Shown here: one piece after another, positions 7,281-16,839 of the stretch
Layout: every line of letters begins with the position of its first letter
Numbering within the stretch: position 1 is the stretch's first letter
Source of the DNA: Pirellulales bacterium
GTDB taxonomy: Bacteria > Planctomycetota > Planctomycetia > Pirellulales > DATAWG01
Assembly: GCA_036267355.1 (NCBI GenBank)
Contig: DATAWG010000073.1
Coordinates: 62,001 to 126,000 of the forward strand
Length of the DNA stretch: 64,000 nucleotides
Direction of reading: 5' to 3'
Position numbers and translations under genes: made by a program
The notes under the pieces: model-generated
What the model was told of the DNA's origin: nothing
Databases searched by the model: none
The model's input: the letters and a program-made list of their open reading frames with translations, nothing else

Positions 7281-10200
7281 ATGCGCCGCAGTGGCAAGAT
7301 CAAAAAGCTTGTGGGCTCTGCCGGTGCAATCTGGATCGCGCTGGCCATCATTGCGCTCGCGGCAATGCCAGCGGACGGGCAGATTCTCGGCGGTCGCGCC
7401 AGCGGCGGCCGGCTTGGCGCGCGATTGGCCGAGCGGCTTCGCCAGCCCAATGGCGAAACCATCGCCGTCGCGGGAACTCCGTTCGGCGTCGGCCGCCTGA
7501 CAGTGCAATTGCCGCCCGACACGGCGGCGCCCAATGGCGGCTCGCTGCTGGATGGACCGCCGTTGACGTTGACCGAAGCGAACGGCCGCGTGTTCTATTC
7601 CGCGGCGGTCGACACGCCGGTGCGGTCCGCGATTCGCGAACTGCTCGCCCGGCCGCGGCCCGTAACCGTGTATTTTCTTTTCACCGGCGAAGAGCCGCTC
7701 GATCTGACGCTGTTCGGCCCGGCCGGTGTAGCCCAGCGGATGCAGGTCCAGCCGGATCCGCAATTGCGCCAGCAGCTTTTGGCTGAGTGGTGGAAACAAT
7801 ACACGACCGCCATCCGCCGTCCGAATCGCAGCGACGACTATCCGCATCTTGCCGATGCGTATCTGACTTCGATGCTCGCGAATCGATTGTCGCTGCCGCG
7901 CGTCGAATGGCCGCGCGGTTGGCTTGCCGAAAAACTCCCCGACCCAAACCAGTCGCTCGGCCTGGTGTTGGGCACCGAATCGGGGCGGCTTGCGGTCGAG
8001 CTCGACTCGATGCGCCCGCCGGACGAGACACTCGCTACCGAACCGCTCGAGCCGCTCCCGGAGCCGGTGTCGATCGAGGCGGCGCCGATGGCCGAGCTGA
8101 TCGGCGACGTGCAAATCGAACCGCTCGCGATGCACGTGCCGGAGGAATGTCTGTATGTTCGCTTCGCGGGCTTCCCGAATTATCAATGGTTCCGCTCGAC
8201 GCTCGACGAACGCGGAGGCGATCTGCGCAATCTGATTTCGCTTCGCGGCGTCGATTACGGTCTGAACGCACGGCTCGAACGGCAACTTTCGCTAAAAGAA
8301 TCGGCACTGTCGCAACTGCTCGGTCCGACCGTGATTGCCGACATGGCGATCATCGGCGACGATCCGTTCCTGCGCGAAGGGGCCGCGATCGGAATGTTGT
8401 TTCAAGCCAGGGCAAACCTGCTGTTGGCCAACGATATCCGCAACAATCGCGCGCAAACGCTGGCCGCGAATCCCGACGCCAGGGAGACACATCTGGCGAT
8501 TGCCGGCCACGATGTCTCGTTTCTTTCAACGCCTGACAATCGCGTGCGATCGTTCTATGCGGTGGACGGCGATTTTCATTTGGTGACCACGTCGCGACGA
8601 ATCGTCGAACGGTTTTATGAAGCCGGCGCCGGTGAGCGGCCGCTGGGCAAGGCGAACGACTTTCGGCATGCCCGCGCCGATCGCAAGCCGAGCGAGTCGG
8701 ATTCGGTCTTTGCGTATCTTTCCGAAGCATTTTTCCGCCAATTGGCCAGCCCGCATTATCAACTCGAAATGATGCGCCGGCTGCGTTCGGTGACCGATAT
8801 TGAACTAGTGGAAATGGCCCGGTTGGCTGCGAAGAACGAACGCAAACCGGCCGCGACGATCCAGCAATTGATTTCCGGCGGGTATTTATCGCGGCGAATC
8901 GTTTCGCTGGCCCATCGGCCCGACGGCAGCCAATTGATTTTCCACGGCGATGGCATCGTGACCGATTCGGTTCGCGGCGCTCACGGCACATTCTTGCCGA
9001 TTCCGGACACCGAAGTCCGGCAAGCGACCTCGGCCGAAGTGGTCGCGTATCGCCGGTTTGCAGACTTGGTTGCCAATGGAGCGACCGGCCCGATCGGACC
9101 GACGGAGGTTGCCGTTCAGCGAGCGCCGTTGCCCGAGGCGGGGCGCGAGCGAGTGACGCTCGATATCCGCATGATGCCGCTCGAGAAGAATGCCGATAAG
9201 TTCGTTCGGCCGGCGCTCGGCCCGGCCAGTCGGCAGCGCATCGCACCGCTGCCGGCCGACATCGTGGCTCTGGAGATTTCCACGAGCGGCAACGGGCTCT
9301 TAAAATCGCTATTTCCCGGTGGCGGCAGCGGGTCGCCCACGCACCTGTTTGCCGGCATTCTCGATGCCGAGGCGCCGGCTGGTGCAGCGATTCCTGGCAT
9401 CGCGATACGCGGTGCTGCGGTGCCTGGTGCTGCGGCGACTGGCGCTGCGGTGCAAACTCCCGCGATCGCCGGAATTCCGCTGCAAGGAATCCTCGGCCAA
9501 GGATCGCCAGCCGGAGGTTTGCTCGGGCAAGTGCTGCCGGGGCTGAATGCGATCGAGGCGCTCCGATGGTACGTCGGTGGATGGCCGTCGCCGGGGCCGC
9601 TTGCGAATTTCGGCATCGGCGGCTCGAATGTTCAAATCGACGCCGCGGGATATGGCTACGGCGGCAACTTCTGGCAGCGACAGATCGCGACCGCCGCGGG
9701 CCCGATCACCGTTGCGTCGATGAAACGCGATGTCCTGGCGGAGGTCGCCGGAAGCCTGAATGTCGCCGAAGTCGAGCAACCGGCACAAATCTGGCTACAT
9801 TCGGACGATGTCAGCGGTTCGAAGATCGCTGGGCTGGCCAACCAGATTCTCTATTTGCGAGCGCGTGGCGTGAGCCGCGGCAATGCGCGGTTCTTGCACC
9901 GGCTGACGACGCAACTCGGCGTCGATTCCAACGACGCGTTGAACACGGCCGAGCGGCTGTTGGATGCCCGACTGGTTTCGCCGATTGGCGGCCGGTATGA
10001 ATTGCAAACCCATGCCGGCGAATTTCCCACTTGGACGACCGTCGGCCAATCCGAGGCAGGCGGCGGAGTTTTGCCCAGCGCGCCGCCCGATTTTCAGTCG
10101 CCGCCGCTCGATTGGTTCCGCGGCGTCGATCTCTACGGGGGGAGCAACGCAACCGGCCTTTGGGCCCACGCCGCGCTCGCGATGCAGCGACCGGGCACGG

Positions 10201-10346
10201 CAGCGGTGTCCAATCGGGCCATTCCAGCACAACCTTCACCAGCCGCGCCGCCTGCCGAGTCCGTCGTCGCGCCCAGGGCGAAACCGAAAGCCGAAATCGT
10301 GCCGCCACCGCCGATTCCGAGTCCCCCCGAACCCGGACCGAAATAG
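7281..10346 (+). CDS. Large secreted protein of unknown function (1021 residues)
   Basis: I do not recognise a named family. The N-terminus has a basic segment and a hydrophobic core (about residues 12-30) ending in an Ala-rich cleavage region, so it is exported or anchored. Residues about 300-560 form the best-ordered part (LSLKESALSQLLGPTVIADMA, then a stretch with DFHLVTTSRRIVERFYEAG). Residues about 690-740 are low-complexity Gly/Ala/Pro/Ile (GAAVPGAAATGAAV), and the C-terminus (about 975-1021) is Pro/Ala-rich. GGAG lies at good distance before the ATG. Codon use looks like the neighbours. It stands alone between a repeat cluster and an acetyltransferase gene with its own promoter. Confidence 0.75.
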   Translation: MRRSGKIKKLVGSAGAIWIALAIIALAAMPADGQILGGRASGGRLGARLAERLRQPNGETIAVAGTPFGVGRLTVQLPPDTAAPNGGSLLDGPPLTLTEANGRVFYSAAVDTPVRSAIRELLARPRPVTVYFLFTGEEPLDLTLFGPAGVAQRMQVQPDPQLRQQLLAEWWKQYTTAIRRPNRSDDYPHLADAYLTSMLANRLSLPRVEWPRGWLAEKLPDPNQSLGLVLGTESGRLAVELDSMRPPDETLATEPLEPLPEPVSIEAAPMAELIGDVQIEPLAMHVPEECLYVRFAGFPNYQWFRSTLDERGGDLRNLISLRGVDYGLNARLERQLSLKESALSQLLGPTVIADMAIIGDDPFLREGAAIGMLFQARANLLLANDIRNNRAQTLAANPDARETHLAIAGHDVSFLSTPDNRVRSFYAVDGDFHLVTTSRRIVERFYEAGAGERPLGKANDFRHARADRKPSESDSVFAYLSEAFFRQLASPHYQLEMMRRLRSVTDIELVEMARLAAKNERKPAATIQQLISGGYLSRRIVSLAHRPDGSQLIFHGDGIVTDSVRGAHGTFLPIPDTEVRQATSAEVVAYRRFADLVANGATGPIGPTEVAVQRAPLPEAGRERVTLDIRMMPLEKNADKFVRPALGPASRQRIAPLPADIVALEISTSGNGLLKSLFPGGGSGSPTHLFAGILDAEAPAGAAIPGIAIRGAAVPGAAATGAAVQTPAIAGIPLQGILGQGSPAGGLLGQVLPGLNAIEALRWYVGGWPSPGPLANFGIGGSNVQIDAAGYGYGGNFWQRQIATAAGPITVASMKRDVLAEVAGSLNVAEVEQPAQIWLHSDDVSGSKIAGLANQILYLRARGVSRGNARFLHRLTTQLGVDSNDALNTAERLLDARLVSPIGGRYELQTHAGEFPTWTTVGQSEAGGGVLPSAPPDFQSPPLDWFRGVDLYGGSNATGLWAHAALAMQRPGTAAVSNRAIPAQPSPAAPPAESVVAPRAKPKAEIVPPPPIPSPPEPGPK

Positions 10347-10446
10347 CAATTGTCCTGCCGAGCGAAGGAGCATGCTAAACAGTGACGGTAGAAAGGGTTT
10401 TAACCGGTACGGACCGCATCCGGCGATTGGGCTTTAGCAAAAAAGT

Positions 10447-10475
10447 TTGACCCCGCCGCCACGCACCGCTAGATT
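10447..10475 (+). promoter_or_regulatory. Probable sigma-70-type promoter
   Basis: TTGACC (10447-10452) and TAGATT (10470-10475) are separated by 17 bases, close to consensus spacing. The site lies 45 bases before the acetyltransferase start codon. This is pattern reading only. Confidence 0.5.
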
Positions 10476-10519
10476 ATGATTGTGTTATAAGCGGCGGTGA
10501 TTTCCGCGAGGATCCTCCC

Positions 10520-11077
10520 ATGGGCCTGACCTATTTCAAGCGGTTGCGAATGGAGATCGACCTGACCGGTCGATCGCTCGCAGCGGTTCGGCCTGCCGAG
10601 GGGTATCAGTTCGTCGCGTGGGACGAGTCACTGTTGGAGACCCACGCGGAAACGAAGTACCTCAGTTTTCGCAGCGAGATCGACGCCAATGTATTCCCCT
10701 GTTTGGGGGAATATCCAGGCTGTGTGCGGTTGATGCATGAAATTCGCCAGAAGCCGGGGTTCCTGCCCGAGGCGACGTGGCTGGTCGCCCGCCGCGGCTC
10801 GAATGGCGACGACGAATTTTGCGGCACGATCCAGGGCATCATCGATCGCAATGGAATGGGAGCCGTGCAGAATTTGGGCGTCGTGCCCGATCACCGCGGT
10901 CACGGGTTGGGCGAGGCTTTGATGATCCAGGCGCTCGACGGGTTTCAACAGGTCGGGCTGGAACGGGTGTTTTTGGAAGTCACTTGTCAAAACGAGGCTG
11001 CGATTCGCCTCTACCGCCGGCTGGGCTTTCACAAGGCCCGCACCATCTACAAAGTCGTCGAGGTTGCGTACTCGTAG
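10520..11077 (+). CDS. GNAT family N-acetyltransferase
   Basis: The 185-residue protein has the acetyl-CoA-binding motif of the GNAT fold, NLGVVPDHRGHGLGEALM (R126-x-x-G-x-G/A region), followed by the C-terminal LYRRLGF (164-170) typical of motif B. The N-terminal 90 residues would form the acceptor-binding half. It transfers an acetyl group from acetyl-CoA to an amine; the acceptor is unknown. Length is normal for a single-domain GNAT. AGGATCCTCCC precedes the ATG. A plausible promoter lies just upstream, so it is probably its own transcription unit. Confidence 0.88.
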   Translation: MGLTYFKRLRMEIDLTGRSLAAVRPAEGYQFVAWDESLLETHAETKYLSFRSEIDANVFPCLGEYPGCVRLMHEIRQKPGFLPEATWLVARRGSNGDDEFCGTIQGIIDRNGMGAVQNLGVVPDHRGHGLGEALMIQALDGFQQVGLERVFLEVTCQNEAAIRLYRRLGFHKARTIYKVVEVAYS

Positions 11078-11210
11078 AGCAACGGTTAGGCTCATTTCTT
11101 AACTCCGCCCAGGCGCGTTGGCATTTTGGCTTTGCCCCCAGCCCGGCCGTGGCCGCTCGCGGTGTGGCGCCTGCTGCCGCGCTCTTGTGGATTGGCAGTG
11201 AGCATGAAGG

Positions 11211-11846
11211 ATGAGCGACGACGATATCAATCCCTACGCTTTTCTGACGAGCGACTCGGTGCCGCCGTCCCCCACGCACGAGGCGACCGGCGAAGCGTGG
11301 CGCGATGGCGATCTGCTCGTCTGCCGGCGCGTGAAGCCAATCGACGACACGGGCATGAATCGGCCCTCGCAGTCATCGGCGCGGCTGAAAGCTGCGAAGC
11401 TTCCCGACCGCTACGTGCGATGCAATGCTGCCGCGGACGGCAACTCGATTGCGCGGGTGCTGCATTGGCATCACCCAATGATCTATTCGTTTCTCTTGCT
11501 CACTCCCATCGTTTATCTCCGCGTCGCCCAGGTATGGGCCGAGCATGCGGCGGTGCGGATCGGATTATGCAAGCGGCACTCCACCTTCCACCAATTGCTG
11601 CCGGCTGCGGGCTTCGTCCTGATCGTTGGCGGTATCGTTGGACTCGTGGCTTGCGCCAAGGTTCCCCGACCCTGCATCCTGGCGTGGGCGATCGGGAGCG
11701 TCGTTGTGACATTTGTTGGCGGTTTGTTTGTTGCGTGGGCGGACCGCATCGTGGCAATCAAGCGACTCAACCGCAACTACGTTTGGCTAAAAGGGGCCGC
11801 GAAAGACTATCTCGACGAGCTACCCGAGTTTCCGGTCGAGGATTAG
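11211..11846 (+). CDS. Small multi-pass membrane protein, unknown function
   Basis: The first ~95 residues are polar and cytoplasm-like. Three hydrophobic segments follow: about 88-106 (MIYSFLLLTPIVYLRVAQVW), 128-148 (LLPAAGFVLIVGGIVGLVAC) and 154-178 (ILAWAIGSVVVTFVGGLFVAWA), then a short charged tail (YLDELPEFPVED). No family is recognised. GAAGG immediately before ATG may serve for ribosome binding. It lies 64 bases before the M16 pair and may be co-transcribed with it. Confidence 0.65.
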   Translation: MSDDDINPYAFLTSDSVPPSPTHEATGEAWRDGDLLVCRRVKPIDDTGMNRPSQSSARLKAAKLPDRYVRCNAAADGNSIARVLHWHHPMIYSFLLLTPIVYLRVAQVWAEHAAVRIGLCKRHSTFHQLLPAAGFVLIVGGIVGLVACAKVPRPCILAWAIGSVVVTFVGGLFVAWADRIVAIKRLNRNYVWLKGAAKDYLDELPEFPVED

Positions 11847-11910
11847 GTGGCGGAAACCGCATGGAATGCATTGATCTGGACCAAGTTCGCCCTGTTCCAA
11901 CCGGATTATC

Positions 11911-13140
11911 GTGAAGCAAACGATTGAAACTCATGTGTTCGCCAACGGATTGGTGTTGGCCGCCGAGCCGATGGTCTCGCTGGAATCGGCAGCGTTCACG
12001 TTCCTGATTCCGTCGGGCTGCATCTACGATCCGCATCGGCGGAGCGGGCTGGCCGCGTTGTCGTGCGAAATGGCGCTTCGCGGGGCGGGAGAGCGCGATA
12101 GCCGGCGGTTGATCGAAGACTTGGAAAACCTCGGCGTGCAGCGCGGCGAATCGGTCGGCTCGGTGCACACCGGCTTTAGCGGGGCGACGCTGGCCAAGAA
12201 TCTTCCGCCGGCGCTGGCCATCTATGCCGACATGCTTCGCCGGGCTCACCTGCCCGAAGAACAATTGGATGCCGGGCGGCAAGTGGTGATCCAAGAGCTG
12301 CGGGCGATCGAAGACGAGCCGAGCCACAAGGTGATGCTCGAGCTGAAGCGACGGCATTATCCCGATCCCTGGGGCCAGCCGAGCGAAGGGGATATGGAAT
12401 CGCTCGAAGCGATCGCGATCGACGACGTCCGCCGGCACTACCGGCAGCTTTTTCGGCCGAACGGCACGATCATCGGCGTGGCCGGCAAAATCGATTGGCG
12501 ACAGTTGGTCGACCAAGTCGGCGAGTTGCTTGGCGATTGGGAGCCGCAGGAAACGGCTGAGCCGCCCGAGGGGGCCCGGGGGCCGAAGCTCGACCAATTG
12601 CACCACGAATCGAACCAAACACAGATCGGCATCGCCTATCCTAGCGTGCCCTATCGGCACCCGGATTATTTCCAGGCGTCGGGGGCCGTCGGCGTGCTCA
12701 GCGGCGGGATGAGCTCGCGGCTGTTTACCGAAGTCCGGGAAAAACGCGGGCTGTGCTACACCGTCTATGCATCGTACCACACACATCGCGATCGCGCTTG
12801 CGTGCTCTGCTATGCCGGCACCACCGCTCCGCGGGCGCAGGAAACGCTCGATGTGACGCTCGGGCAATTGCGGCTCTTGGCCAAGGGCGTTCGGCCGGAA
12901 GAGCTCCAGCGGCTCAAGACGCGGGTGAAAAGCTCGCTGGTGATGCAGCAAGAATCGAGCTCCGCCCGTAGCGGGGCAATCGCCCGGGATTGGTATCACT
13001 TGGGTCGGGTGCGAACGCTCGACGAAGTGGGCCGATTGGTCGATGAGTTAACCGACAAGAGCATCAACCGCTATCTGGCGGAAAATCCGCCCGACGACTT
13101 CACGATTGTCACGCTCGGTTCGGAGCCGCTCAAGGTCTGA
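11911..13140 (+). CDS. M16-family protein lacking the zinc motif (non-catalytic subunit)
   Basis: This is an M16B (insulinase/pitrilysin-like) fold of 409 residues. The position of the HxxEH zinc motif is occupied by GLAALSCEMALRG (residues 46-58), so both His and the catalytic Glu are missing. The C-terminal half keeps SSRLFTEVREKRGLCYTVY, the Arg/Tyr pair that in heterodimeric M16B enzymes and mitochondrial processing peptidase positions the substrate. The next gene has the opposite arrangement. The two products therefore probably form one heterodimeric peptidase, with this one as the regulatory subunit. GTG start; the ribosome-binding site is weak. Confidence 0.88.
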   Translation: MKQTIETHVFANGLVLAAEPMVSLESAAFTFLIPSGCIYDPHRRSGLAALSCEMALRGAGERDSRRLIEDLENLGVQRGESVGSVHTGFSGATLAKNLPPALAIYADMLRRAHLPEEQLDAGRQVVIQELRAIEDEPSHKVMLELKRRHYPDPWGQPSEGDMESLEAIAIDDVRRHYRQLFRPNGTIIGVAGKIDWRQLVDQVGELLGDWEPQETAEPPEGARGPKLDQLHHESNQTQIGIAYPSVPYRHPDYFQASGAVGVLSGGMSSRLFTEVREKRGLCYTVYASYHTHRDRACVLCYAGTTAPRAQETLDVTLGQLRLLAKGVRPEELQRLKTRVKSSLVMQQESSSARSGAIARDWYHLGRVRTLDEVGRLVDELTDKSINRYLAENPPDDFTIVTLGSEPLKV

Positions 13141-13164
13141 ATACGAGAACCCGCGGCGGTTCGA

Positions 13165-13230
13165 CGCGCGAAACCGCAAGCGATCTGCATGCCGGCGTTT
13201 GATATCCGTGCTCGCTTGCGGTTTCGCGCG
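13165..13230. repeat. Family A palindrome (CGCGCGAAACCGCAAGCGA)
   Basis: Perfect 19-base arms at 13165-13183 (CGCGCGAAACCGCAAGCGA) and 13212-13230 (its reverse complement) flank a 28-base loop. It lies between the two M16 genes. Full or half copies occur near 49.8, 54.77, 58.97 and 61.6 kb. Confidence 0.9.
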
Positions 13231-13279
13231 TTGTAGAGCAGATCGACAAATTTAGTTTGCCCCCCGGAGCCAACCCTTC

Positions 13280-14518
13280 ATGGAATTCCTCCAAGCGAAG
13301 CTCGCCAACGGTCTGGAAATCGTCGCCGAATGCAACAACGAAGCCCACACTTCGTCAGTCGGCTATTTCGTGCAGACCGGCGCTCGTGACGAAACCGACG
13401 ATGTGTCGGGCGTAAGCCATTTCCTCGAACACATGATGTTCAAGGGAACCGCCAGCCGATCGGCCGACGACGTGAATCGCGAGTTCGATGAAATGGGCGC
13501 GCACTACAACGCCTTCACCAGCGAAGAAAGCACGGTCTACTACGCGGCCATGCTGCCCGAGTTTCAATCCCGCGCCGTTGAGCTCTTGGGCGACATTCTG
13601 CGCCCCGCGCTGCGAGAGGAAGATTTCACCACCGAAAAGCAGGTGATTCTCGAAGAGATCAAGATGTACGAGGATCAACCGCCGTTCGGGGCCGACGACA
13701 AATGCCGGGCGGCCCATTTCGCCGGCCATCCGCTGGGCAAGAGCGTGTTGGGCACCGTGGATAGCGTGGGCGCGCTGCCGGTCGAGAAGATGCGGCAATA
13801 TTTCGCCCGCCGCTACAGTCCGCAAAACATCGTCTTGGCCGCCGCGGGGCGAATCGATTTCGACGCGCTGGTGGACGTGGCCGAACACGTTTGCGGCAAT
13901 TGGGCCCGCATCGAGGTCCCGCGCGATGTGAAACCGGTCGCTTCGCGGTCCGGCTTTGAATTAATTCACAAGCCGACCGCGACACAGCAATACTTGCTGC
14001 AAATGTCGGACGGGCCGTCGGCGACCGACGCAGATCGCTTCGCCGCCAAATTGCTGACCACGATGCTGGGCGACGACTCCGGCAGCCGGCTCTATTGGGA
14101 GCTGATCGATCCCGGCCTGGCTGAAAGCTGTAGTCTGCACCATTTCGAGTTCGTCGGCGCCGGCGCGTTTCTTACCTACATGAGTTGCGATCCGGAAAAT
14201 GCGGCGGAGAATCTCCGGGTCGTCGGAAAGGTTTATCAACAGGCCGAAGCCGAAGAATTCACCGCGGCCGAACTGGCACAGGCCAAGAGCAAGATTTCAT
14301 CGCGGATCGTGCTGGGAAGCGAGCGGCCACGAAGCCGGCTGTTTTCGGTGGGCACGAATTGGACCCACCGCGGAGCTTATCGCAGCGTGACAGAGGATCT
14401 CGATTCGATCGACGCGGTAACGCTCGACAGCGTTGCGGCCGTGCTGGCAAAATACCCGCTCACACGCTGCACGTCGGTTGCCGTCGGGCCGTTGGCCGAA
14501 CTAGCTCCTACGGAGTAA
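13280..14518 (+). CDS. M16-family zinc peptidase (catalytic subunit)
   Basis: The N-terminal domain has the inverted zinc motif HFLEH (H47, E50, H51) in GVSHFLEHMMFKG, and the downstream acidic helix EKQVILEEIKMYEDQP supplies the third metal ligand. The second half lacks the REKRGLxY signature: the equivalent stretch reads SGSRLYWELIDPGLAESCS. This is the complement of the preceding gene, which lacks the zinc motif but keeps that signature. The pair fits a two-chain M16B peptidase acting on partly unfolded peptides. No signal peptide is visible, so it is probably cytoplasmic. GGAG lies about ten bases before the ATG. Confidence 0.92.
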   Translation: MEFLQAKLANGLEIVAECNNEAHTSSVGYFVQTGARDETDDVSGVSHFLEHMMFKGTASRSADDVNREFDEMGAHYNAFTSEESTVYYAAMLPEFQSRAVELLGDILRPALREEDFTTEKQVILEEIKMYEDQPPFGADDKCRAAHFAGHPLGKSVLGTVDSVGALPVEKMRQYFARRYSPQNIVLAAAGRIDFDALVDVAEHVCGNWARIEVPRDVKPVASRSGFELIHKPTATQQYLLQMSDGPSATDADRFAAKLLTTMLGDDSGSRLYWELIDPGLAESCSLHHFEFVGAGAFLTYMSCDPENAAENLRVVGKVYQQAEAEEFTAAELAQAKSKISSRIVLGSERPRSRLFSVGTNWTHRGAYRSVTEDLDSIDAVTLDSVAAVLAKYPLTRCTSVAVGPLAELAPTE

Positions 14519-14665
14519 TCCGTCGGTCACGGCTTCCAGACAGGCGGGGCGGCGATAAAGGAGGATCTATGGAACCGACCCGCCGACACCGCCTCCCAAA
14601 TCGACGAACGCCATTCGCTGGCATGCGCTCCCCTTGATGAGGCAACCATCCGACTGCAATCGCGG

Positions 14666-16648
14666 TCACTTCGGCTTTGCGGCCTTGCTCGCCGTCGCTT
14701 CGGCGATCCGTTTTTCGGCTTTCGATTTCGCAAAGCCGCTGAGTTGTCCGAGCGCTCGGCGGTACCAGTACACGGCTCGATTGCGCATTCCTTTCACAAG
14801 CGGCGGATCGACGGCTTCGCGGTTGCTCTCGGCCAGGTTCCACCACGCATCGGCGAGCGCCATTTGCTCGGCCGACTGGGCTGCGCCGGCCATTTCGCGG
14901 CGGGCGATTGCGCTCAGGTCCGGATCGCTTCCGCGAACGAGATGCGGCAACCCGGAATCCCAGTCGTTGCGCTCCATGCAATAGAATCGTCCGATCAGCA
15001 GATGGGCCGCGGCGTCGTCGGATTGCCGGGCCAGGCGTTGCTGAGCGGCTTCGACTTCCATGGCTTCCTGTTGGATGCGGTGGGCGCGGGAATTCGCCTC
15101 GCGAGTCTTCTCTCGCAGCGAGACATCGCGCCCGATGGCGGCAAGCTCCGCGGCGGTCGAGGCTAGCCGCACGGCCGCGTCATAGCGTTCTTCCCTCAAG
15201 GCGCTGTCGACCTGGCCGTAAGCGAGATTCGCGATGCCGAGGCGCATGTCAGGCGACTTGGCCACGGCGGCAAGTTGGGCGAGCGTCTTGCTTTTCAATT
15301 CCCAACTGTCGACGTCGTAGTAGAAGCAGAGACCGTACACCAGTCCGGAGGCCAGCTTCACGTCGCAAATCTTGATCGCTTCTTCCAGGGCCTGCGACGC
15401 CATGACATAGCGCATCGTCGGATCGTCGGTTGTCTTGGTCGCCTCATCGCTCAATTTTATCACCAGCGCCTCGCGCCCTTCAATCGAGGTCGCTTTGGCA
15501 AACTCCTCTTTGTAGACCTTCTTGATTTCCCCGAGCGCCTTGTGCTGCGCGTCGGCGCTGGGCACGGGAAGCCGGGCGGCGGTCGGCTTCATTTCCTGCG
15601 GTTTATCCAGGGGCGATGAACTTTCGGACGGCGATGGCTGCGATGGTTGCGACGGCATCGATTCCGACACGTTCGAGAGCGATGGAAACGAGGTGTCGCC
15701 GCTGGGATCGCTTTGCGGCGTGAAGCCGACGGCCGGAACCGGTTTCAGCGATCCCGGATGCGGCTTTGCCTTGGAATTCGCGGACAGGGACGCTTCGGCC
15801 GGATGCTTGAGAGTGGGCTGGTTTTGACGAGTAACGACTTCGGCGTCGGATTCCTGCATCGCATCGCGCACGTTGTTGTAGAGGACTGCTCCGACGACGG
15901 CCGCGATGCCCAGCACCGGGCCGATGAAAAAAATCCGCGGCAGGCCCGGCTTTCGTCGCCTCAGTTGCGTTGCCGGCGCACTCGTTCGCGACAACGAATC
16001 GCCCAAGCCGAGCGGATCGTCTTCGTTCCACTCGGCCGTTTGGCCGGCCGGCGCTCGGACCGCGAGAGGCGCCACGGCCGCCTGGGCGGCGGGCGATTGT
16101 CCGGCGAAAGCCTGAGCGGCAACGACTTGCGCGGGACTGGGATCGGCATCGATTTCCAGACACGTATTGGGCCGATCGGTTTCCGCAACGAACGTGGCCG
16201 GCACCGGCTCGGGCTGAAACGCCGGAAACACGATCGGAGCCGGCGCGGCGGGCACGGGCGCAATCGGCGCCTGCACATCTCGCAGCAGTGGAGGAGCATC
16301 GAGAATCGGATCCGCAACGGCCGTCGCCGGTGCAACGATTTGCGGGGCCAAACGAGCCGCTTGATCGGCGAGGCTTGCGCGCAAGGCCGCATCGTAGGCG
16401 GCCTTTTTTTGCGGCTTGAGCAGGCAAATCCGTGCCGCCGCCAATTCGTTCAGCAGACGCTGGCTGGCTTCGACGTATTGGCCCCCTTGAAACGAACGGA
16501 CATGGGCCATCCGTTGATCGGCCGCGGTTGCAACGACATCCGGATCGGATTCAAAAACGTTGAGCGCGAGCAACCGGTAATGGTTCGGCGGCTGCTCGGC
16601 GGGCGGGATCGCCAGCCATTTGTAGTAAGGATCGAATGTCGGAGGCAT
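14666..16648 (-). CDS. Planctomycete J-domain-like membrane-anchored protein
   Basis: The N-terminus (about residues 1-95) reads YYKWLAIPPAEQPPNHYRLL, then RMAHVRSFQGG and KKAAYDAAL. This is a J-domain-like pattern (NHYxLL near the start, KxxYDxxL at the end) but without the HPD tripeptide needed to stimulate Hsp70. A Pro/Ala-rich linker follows, then one membrane segment (IFFIGPVLGIAAVVGAVLY, about 235-255). The remainder is an extracytoplasmic region ending in alpha-helical repeats with TPR-like spacing (SDDAAAHLLIGRFYCMERND). ATG at 16648 is preceded by GGAAG. Function unknown; a scaffold or signalling role is inference. Confidence 0.75.
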   Translation of the reverse strand: MPPTFDPYYKWLAIPPAEQPPNHYRLLALNVFESDPDVVATAADQRMAHVRSFQGGQYVEASQRLLNELAAARICLLKPQKKAAYDAALRASLADQAARLAPQIVAPATAVADPILDAPPLLRDVQAPIAPVPAAPAPIVFPAFQPEPVPATFVAETDRPNTCLEIDADPSPAQVVAAQAFAGQSPAAQAAVAPLAVRAPAGQTAEWNEDDPLGLGDSLSRTSAPATQLRRRKPGLPRIFFIGPVLGIAAVVGAVLYNNVRDAMQESDAEVVTRQNQPTLKHPAEASLSANSKAKPHPGSLKPVPAVGFTPQSDPSGDTSFPSLSNVSESMPSQPSQPSPSESSSPLDKPQEMKPTAARLPVPSADAQHKALGEIKKVYKEEFAKATSIEGREALVIKLSDEATKTTDDPTMRYVMASQALEEAIKICDVKLASGLVYGLCFYYDVDSWELKSKTLAQLAAVAKSPDMRLGIANLAYGQVDSALREERYDAAVRLASTAAELAAIGRDVSLREKTREANSRAHRIQQEAMEVEAAQQRLARQSDDAAAHLLIGRFYCMERNDWDSGLPHLVRGSDPDLSAIARREMAGAAQSAEQMALADAWWNLAESNREAVDPPLVKGMRNRAVYWYRRALGQLSGFAKSKAEKRIAEATASKAAKPK

Positions 16649-16839
16649 CGCGGCTTCCGCCCTCGGCCGGCAACGGCAACGGTCGAACAACTTCCCCTGA
16701 AATCTTCGTCAATTATGGGGCAGCGGCCGAGCGGCCGCAAGGCGATCATGGCGAGGCCGGGTTTGCCGACGTAGTCCGCAAACGCGGTAGCCTTTAGTCT
16801 GTAGCGCTCCGCCCGTAGCCTCGCTCCGCTGCCCCTGCT

